A DNA stretch of 32,026 bases, taken from positions 1-32,026 of the forward strand of contig JAISNN010000018.1 of NCBI GenBank assembly GCA_031276195.1. Reading direction: 5' to 3'. Positions within the stretch are counted from its first letter, which is position 1. Every line of letters starts with the position of its first letter. The notes under the pieces are model-generated. The model had not been told where the DNA came from and searched no databases. It saw nothing but the letters and a program-made list of their open reading frames with translations. Origin of the DNA: Clostridiales bacterium (GTDB taxonomy: Bacteria; Bacillota; Clostridia; Christensenellales; JAISNN01). The position numbers and the translations under genes are program-made. Below, one piece after another: positions 29,322 to 32,026 of this stretch.

Positions 29322-31724
29322 ATGCCGAACGATTTAGTTACTCTCAAAGTTTTGGTCGGGGAATTGAACGACATCCTATCGGGCGGAAAAATCGACAGAA
29401 TCACCCAGCCCGAAAAAGACGGCATCGTTTTATCCGTACGAAACAATTCGAGCAATTTTTCGCTTTTTATTTCGTGCGCTCCCGACTGCCCGCGGATTCA
29501 TTTGACGCGTCAAAAAAGGGAAAATCCTTTGAACGCGCCCTCTTTTTGTATGCTTCTCCGAAAGCATTTGGAAAAAAGTTCGATTTTGTCCGTCGATTTA
29601 CTTGGCGGCGACAGGATTATTTCGCTGAGTTGCTTGGGACGGAACGAACTTTTTGACCTTACAAAATGCAGGCTGACGCTTGAACTGATGTCCAGGCACA
29701 GCAACATATTTTTGACCGATGAAAACGACAAAATTTTGGGCGCGGTAAAGCAAACCTTTTTGAATGAAAGTGAAAGATTGATTTTGCCCGGAGCGCGGTA
29801 TTCCCCTCCCCAAAACAATAAAATCCGGCTGGACGACACGGACGGAATTCGCGCGCTTCTGCTCGGAAAAAGGGGCGGCGATCCGGCTTTTTTGAATGCG
29901 GACGGAGCGGATGCGCCGCCGCGGAAAATAGGCGGTATATCCGTTTTGTCCATAGAAAATAAGAGCGGTTCACAAGCCGCCGCGGAACAAAAAAACGACC
30001 CTTCTATACCCTCTTTTAAAGACGGAAATTCTTTGAATTTATCCGGTCATAAAAGCGCGGATACATCCGTTTTGTCCATAGAAAATAAGAGCGGTTCAAA
30101 AGCCGCCGCGGAACGAAAAAACGACCCTTCTATACCCTCTTTTAAAGATGAAAATTCTTTAACTCCGCCGCCCTTTTTACGGTTTGCGGCGCGCCAGAAA
30201 GAGGGAATTCCGTTCTTTCTCGCGGGCAATATAAGCGGACTTTCAAAGGAAACCGCAAGAGAGATCGCGTGGAGAGCGGGACTTGACTGCGCGGAATTCC
30301 CGATATCGGAAAAAGAGGCGGAAAATATAATATCCGTTATAAAAGACTTCGATTTTTCGTCCTCTAAAAGCCTTTCCGATAAGGACGGCGCGAAGGAGTG
30401 TTTCCATATCGGCAAAAGCCCGTGTCTGGCGTTCAAAAACGGGATTCCGATAGACTTTTTTATCACCGAATATTCCTCGATCGACGCCGTATATAAGCCG
30501 TTCGACCTCTTAAATTCCGCCGCCGACGAGTTTTATTCGGAAAAAGAAAGAGCGGATTTGATAAAAAGAAAGGCTAAATCATTGAGCGATATCCTTAAAA
30601 AAGCCGTCGTAAAGACCGAAAAAAAACTCGCCGACAACCGCGACGGTCTTTCAAAATGCGAAAACGCGGAAAATTTAAAGAAATTCGGCAATCTGATTCT
30701 GAATAATATCTACCTCGTCAAAAATAAAAGCCAAAACCTCGACGCGCTCGACTATGAAAGCGGCGAAACGCTGAAAATTCCGCTAGATAAGAACCTCTCC
30801 CCCTCCGAAAACGCCGCCGCGTATTTCAAAAAATATGCGAAACTCAAACGCACGGAGGAAAACGTCAAAAAAAATCTCGAACAAAATTCGCTTTTTCTCG
30901 AATACCTTTTGTCGATAGAAAACGGGATCGCGTTGTCGGAGAATGCCGCGGAATTGGCGGAAATCGAAAACGAATTGATCGAAATAGGTCTGATAAAAAC
31001 AAGCGCGAAAAACATCAAAAATGCCAAAAATCCTAAGAAAAACAAGAATTTTAAACCCGCCGATCGAAAAAAAACCACCGCCGCGAACGTCGGCTGCTAT
31101 CGGTGCGAAATCGACGGCTATAAAATTTACGCCGGGAAAAATAACGCGCAAAACGACTACGTTACGTTTTCGCTGGCAAAAAACGGCGATATTTGGCTGC
31201 ACGCAAAAAATTACCACGGAGCGCACGTCATAATTTCCGCCGACTCAAATAAAAATTTTGACCCGATTTCAAAAATTTCAACTTCGGGGAACGCAAAAAT
31301 GCAAAATTCAAATAATAATTATAACTCAACTTCAAAATTTCCCGTCCGCGAAAACACAAAAAATGCCGATTTGAATAAAAATTTTAATCAGATTTCAAAA
31401 ATTTCAACTTCGGGGAATGCAAAAATGCAGAATTTAAATGATAATTATAACTCAACTTCAAAATTTCCCGTCCGCGAAAATACAAAAAATGCCGATTTGA
31501 ATAAAAATTTTAATCAGATTTCAAAAATTTCGGTTCCCGAACACATCCTGACCGCCGCCGCCGGTATCGCCGCGTATTTTTCTAAGGCGCGCCAAGCGGC
31601 AAAAGTGCAAGTCGACTATACCGAACGCCGAAACGTAAAAAAAATCCCCGCCGCCGGAAAAGGTATGGTAACCTATTCGGATTTCAAAACAATCTCCGCC
31701 GAACCGAAATTAATCGAACCTTGA
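29322..31724 (+). CDS. rqcH: RqcH / NFACT-family ribosome quality-control protein, with two repeat insertions
   Basis: An 800-residue NFACT protein (Rqc2/NEMF/FpbA family). By family it binds the stalled 50S subunit and directs C-terminal alanine tailing of nascent chains. NFACT-N includes GGDRIISL and ELMSRHSNIFL. HhH and coiled-coil segments occupy about residues 310-560 (YSEKERADLIKRKAKSL...). NFACT-R begins near 591: YAGKNNAQNDYVTF, IWLHAKNYHGAHVII, then YFSKARQAAKVQVDYTERRN and GMVTYSDF. Usual length is about 570. The excess is two in-frame tandem-repeat insertions, near 207-281 and 643-736; the second splits the NFACT-R domain after GAHVIIS. I use ATG 29322 (MPNDLVTL) rather than GTG 29304, because only the former begins at the conserved N-terminus. 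Confidence 0.93.
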   Translation: MPNDLVTLKVLVGELNDILSGGKIDRITQPEKDGIVLSVRNNSSNFSLFISCAPDCPRIHLTRQKRENPLNAPSFCMLLRKHLEKSSILSVDLLGGDRIISLSCLGRNELFDLTKCRLTLELMSRHSNIFLTDENDKILGAVKQTFLNESERLILPGARYSPPQNNKIRLDDTDGIRALLLGKRGGDPAFLNADGADAPPRKIGGISVLSIENKSGSQAAAEQKNDPSIPSFKDGNSLNLSGHKSADTSVLSIENKSGSKAAAERKNDPSIPSFKDENSLTPPPFLRFAARQKEGIPFFLAGNISGLSKETAREIAWRAGLDCAEFPISEKEAENIISVIKDFDFSSSKSLSDKDGAKECFHIGKSPCLAFKNGIPIDFFITEYSSIDAVYKPFDLLNSAADEFYSEKERADLIKRKAKSLSDILKKAVVKTEKKLADNRDGLSKCENAENLKKFGNLILNNIYLVKNKSQNLDALDYESGETLKIPLDKNLSPSENAAAYFKKYAKLKRTEENVKKNLEQNSLFLEYLLSIENGIALSENAAELAEIENELIEIGLIKTSAKNIKNAKNPKKNKNFKPADRKKTTAANVGCYRCEIDGYKIYAGKNNAQNDYVTFSLAKNGDIWLHAKNYHGAHVIISADSNKNFDPISKISTSGNAKMQNSNNNYNSTSKFPVRENTKNADLNKNFNQISKISTSGNAKMQNLNDNYNSTSKFPVRENTKNADLNKNFNQISKISVPEHILTAAAGIAAYFSKARQAAKVQVDYTERRNVKKIPAAGKGMVTYSDFKTISAEPKLIEP
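29940..30163. repeat. In-frame 126-bp tandem repeat in rqcH (insert 1)
   Basis: TCCGTTTTGTCCATAGAAAA begins at 29940 and 30066, an exact 126-bp (42-codon) period. The second unit is partial. It encodes SVLSIENKSGS...NDPSIPSFKD twice. Confidence 0.95.
31248..31529. repeat. In-frame 126-bp tandem repeat in rqcH (insert 2)
   Basis: AATAAAAATTTT begins at 31248, 31374 and 31500: two full 126-bp units plus a partial third. It encodes Asn/Ser/Lys-rich NKNFNQISKISTSGNAKMQN-type peptide inside NFACT-R. Confidence 0.95.
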
Positions 31725-31768
31725 TCATACAAGCAAAAAAGTAAATCACCTTAAACAACATAAAGTTT

Positions 31769-31798
31769 TTGACACAAACTAATGCCCCTTACTATACC
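31769..31798 (+). promoter_or_regulatory. Possible promoter in the CRISPR leader
   Basis: TTGACA (31769-31774) and TATACC (31793-31798) with an 18-base spacer precede the first repeat by about 10 bases. If real, the array is read on the plus strand. Confidence 0.45.
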
Positions 31799-31808
31799 GC
31801 TAATTATA

Positions 31809-32026
31809 TTTTTAGACTCCTCTTAAATTACTCAACTCTCAAACGAAACAATAACGGCTCTTGCGAAAGAGATAGTTTTAGACTCCTCTTAAATTACTCA
31901 ACTCTCAAACTTGTAAACAATTTCCTTGTGCAAATAGCAAGTTTTAGACTCCTCTTAAATTACTCAACTCTCAAACTAAGGCACTCGACATAGTTATGAA
32001 ATGCGTTTTGTTGACTCCTCTTACTT
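31809..32026 (+). CRISPR. Short CRISPR array, 36-nt repeats and 30-nt spacers (type II-like), cut by window end
   Basis: Repeats at 31809-31844 (first base T instead of G), 31875-31910 and 31941-31976 are otherwise identical, starting GTTTTAGACTCC and ending AACTCTCAAAC. Spacers are 31845-31874, 31911-31940 and 31977-32006, each exactly 30 nt and unrelated. A fourth, degenerate repeat starts at 32007 (about 15 of 20 visible bases match), as expected for a leader-distal terminal repeat. The 36/30 geometry and the GTTTTAGA start (GTTTGAGAG on the other strand) fit type II. No cas gene lies in the window. Plus-strand transcription is favoured by the degenerate right-hand repeat and the possible promoter, but is not certain. 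Confidence 0.92.

Noticed and set aside
31769-31993. 74-residue frame at the right edge
   Set aside because: It is translation of CRISPR repeats; the recurring LLLNYSTLK peptide is the repeat itself.
32007-32026. Degenerate fourth repeat as a tracrRNA anti-repeat
   Set aside because: It stands exactly one 30-nt spacer after the third repeat and in the same phase, so a decayed terminal repeat is the simpler reading; the window ends before this can be settled.

Overview
The window looks like chromosome from an uncultured anaerobic Bacillota, most likely Clostridia. I infer this from strong AGGAG-type ribosome binding sites, canonical TTGACA/TATAAT promoters with 17-18 bp spacers, a class III (oxygen-sensitive) ribonucleotide reductase, a Firmicutes-type LexA and RqcH, AT-rich intergenic DNA, and coding DNA rich in NCG codons (TCG, ACG, GCG). 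No rRNA or tRNA gene and no clear phage or transposase gene was found.

Layout. From 1 to about 20.3 kb every gene is on the minus strand: a truncated unknown gene, an 8-TM membrane protein, two paralogous lipoproteins, a GH16 beta-glucanase-like enzyme, a heterodimeric ABC exporter-fold pair probably transcribed with a ZIP metal transporter behind a promoter flanked by metalloregulator-like palindromes, a 2925-residue cyclic beta-1,2-glucan synthase, and a repeat-filled unknown protein. A roughly 1 kb non-coding zone (20.3-21.3 kb) holds a minisatellite, a perfect promoter followed by a possible structured RNA with a terminator, a 16-bp perfect inverted repeat and a pentanucleotide microsatellite. 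Plus-strand genes follow: nrdG, then nrdD (with NrdR boxes and a fused C-terminal glutaredoxin domain) and a thioredoxin reductase. These form one anaerobic dNTP-synthesis and reductant module. Next come a nested inverted-repeat element and REP-like repeats, a small minus-strand HTH protein and lexA, and then plus-strand rqcH. The right edge holds a short CRISPR array (36-nt repeats, 30-nt spacers, type II-like) with no cas genes inside the window.

The most unusual property is the abundance of tandem repeats. Intergenic minisatellites are common. More strikingly, at least four otherwise recognisable or conserved proteins (NrdG, RqcH, the cyclic glucan synthase, and the unknown protein at 19-20.2 kb) carry in-frame tandem-repeat insertions with periods divisible by three (24, 33, 81, 111, 126, 126, 132 and 165 bp). 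They encode hydrophilic Asn/Glu/Lys/Ser/Gly-rich segments placed where loops are expected. The insertions account for the excess length of NrdG and RqcH over their families. A second dispersed family, degenerate CTAACCG-type intergenic repeats, occurs four times in the same strand orientation.

Functional assignments rest on motifs read directly from the translated sequence. No database search or folding program was run.
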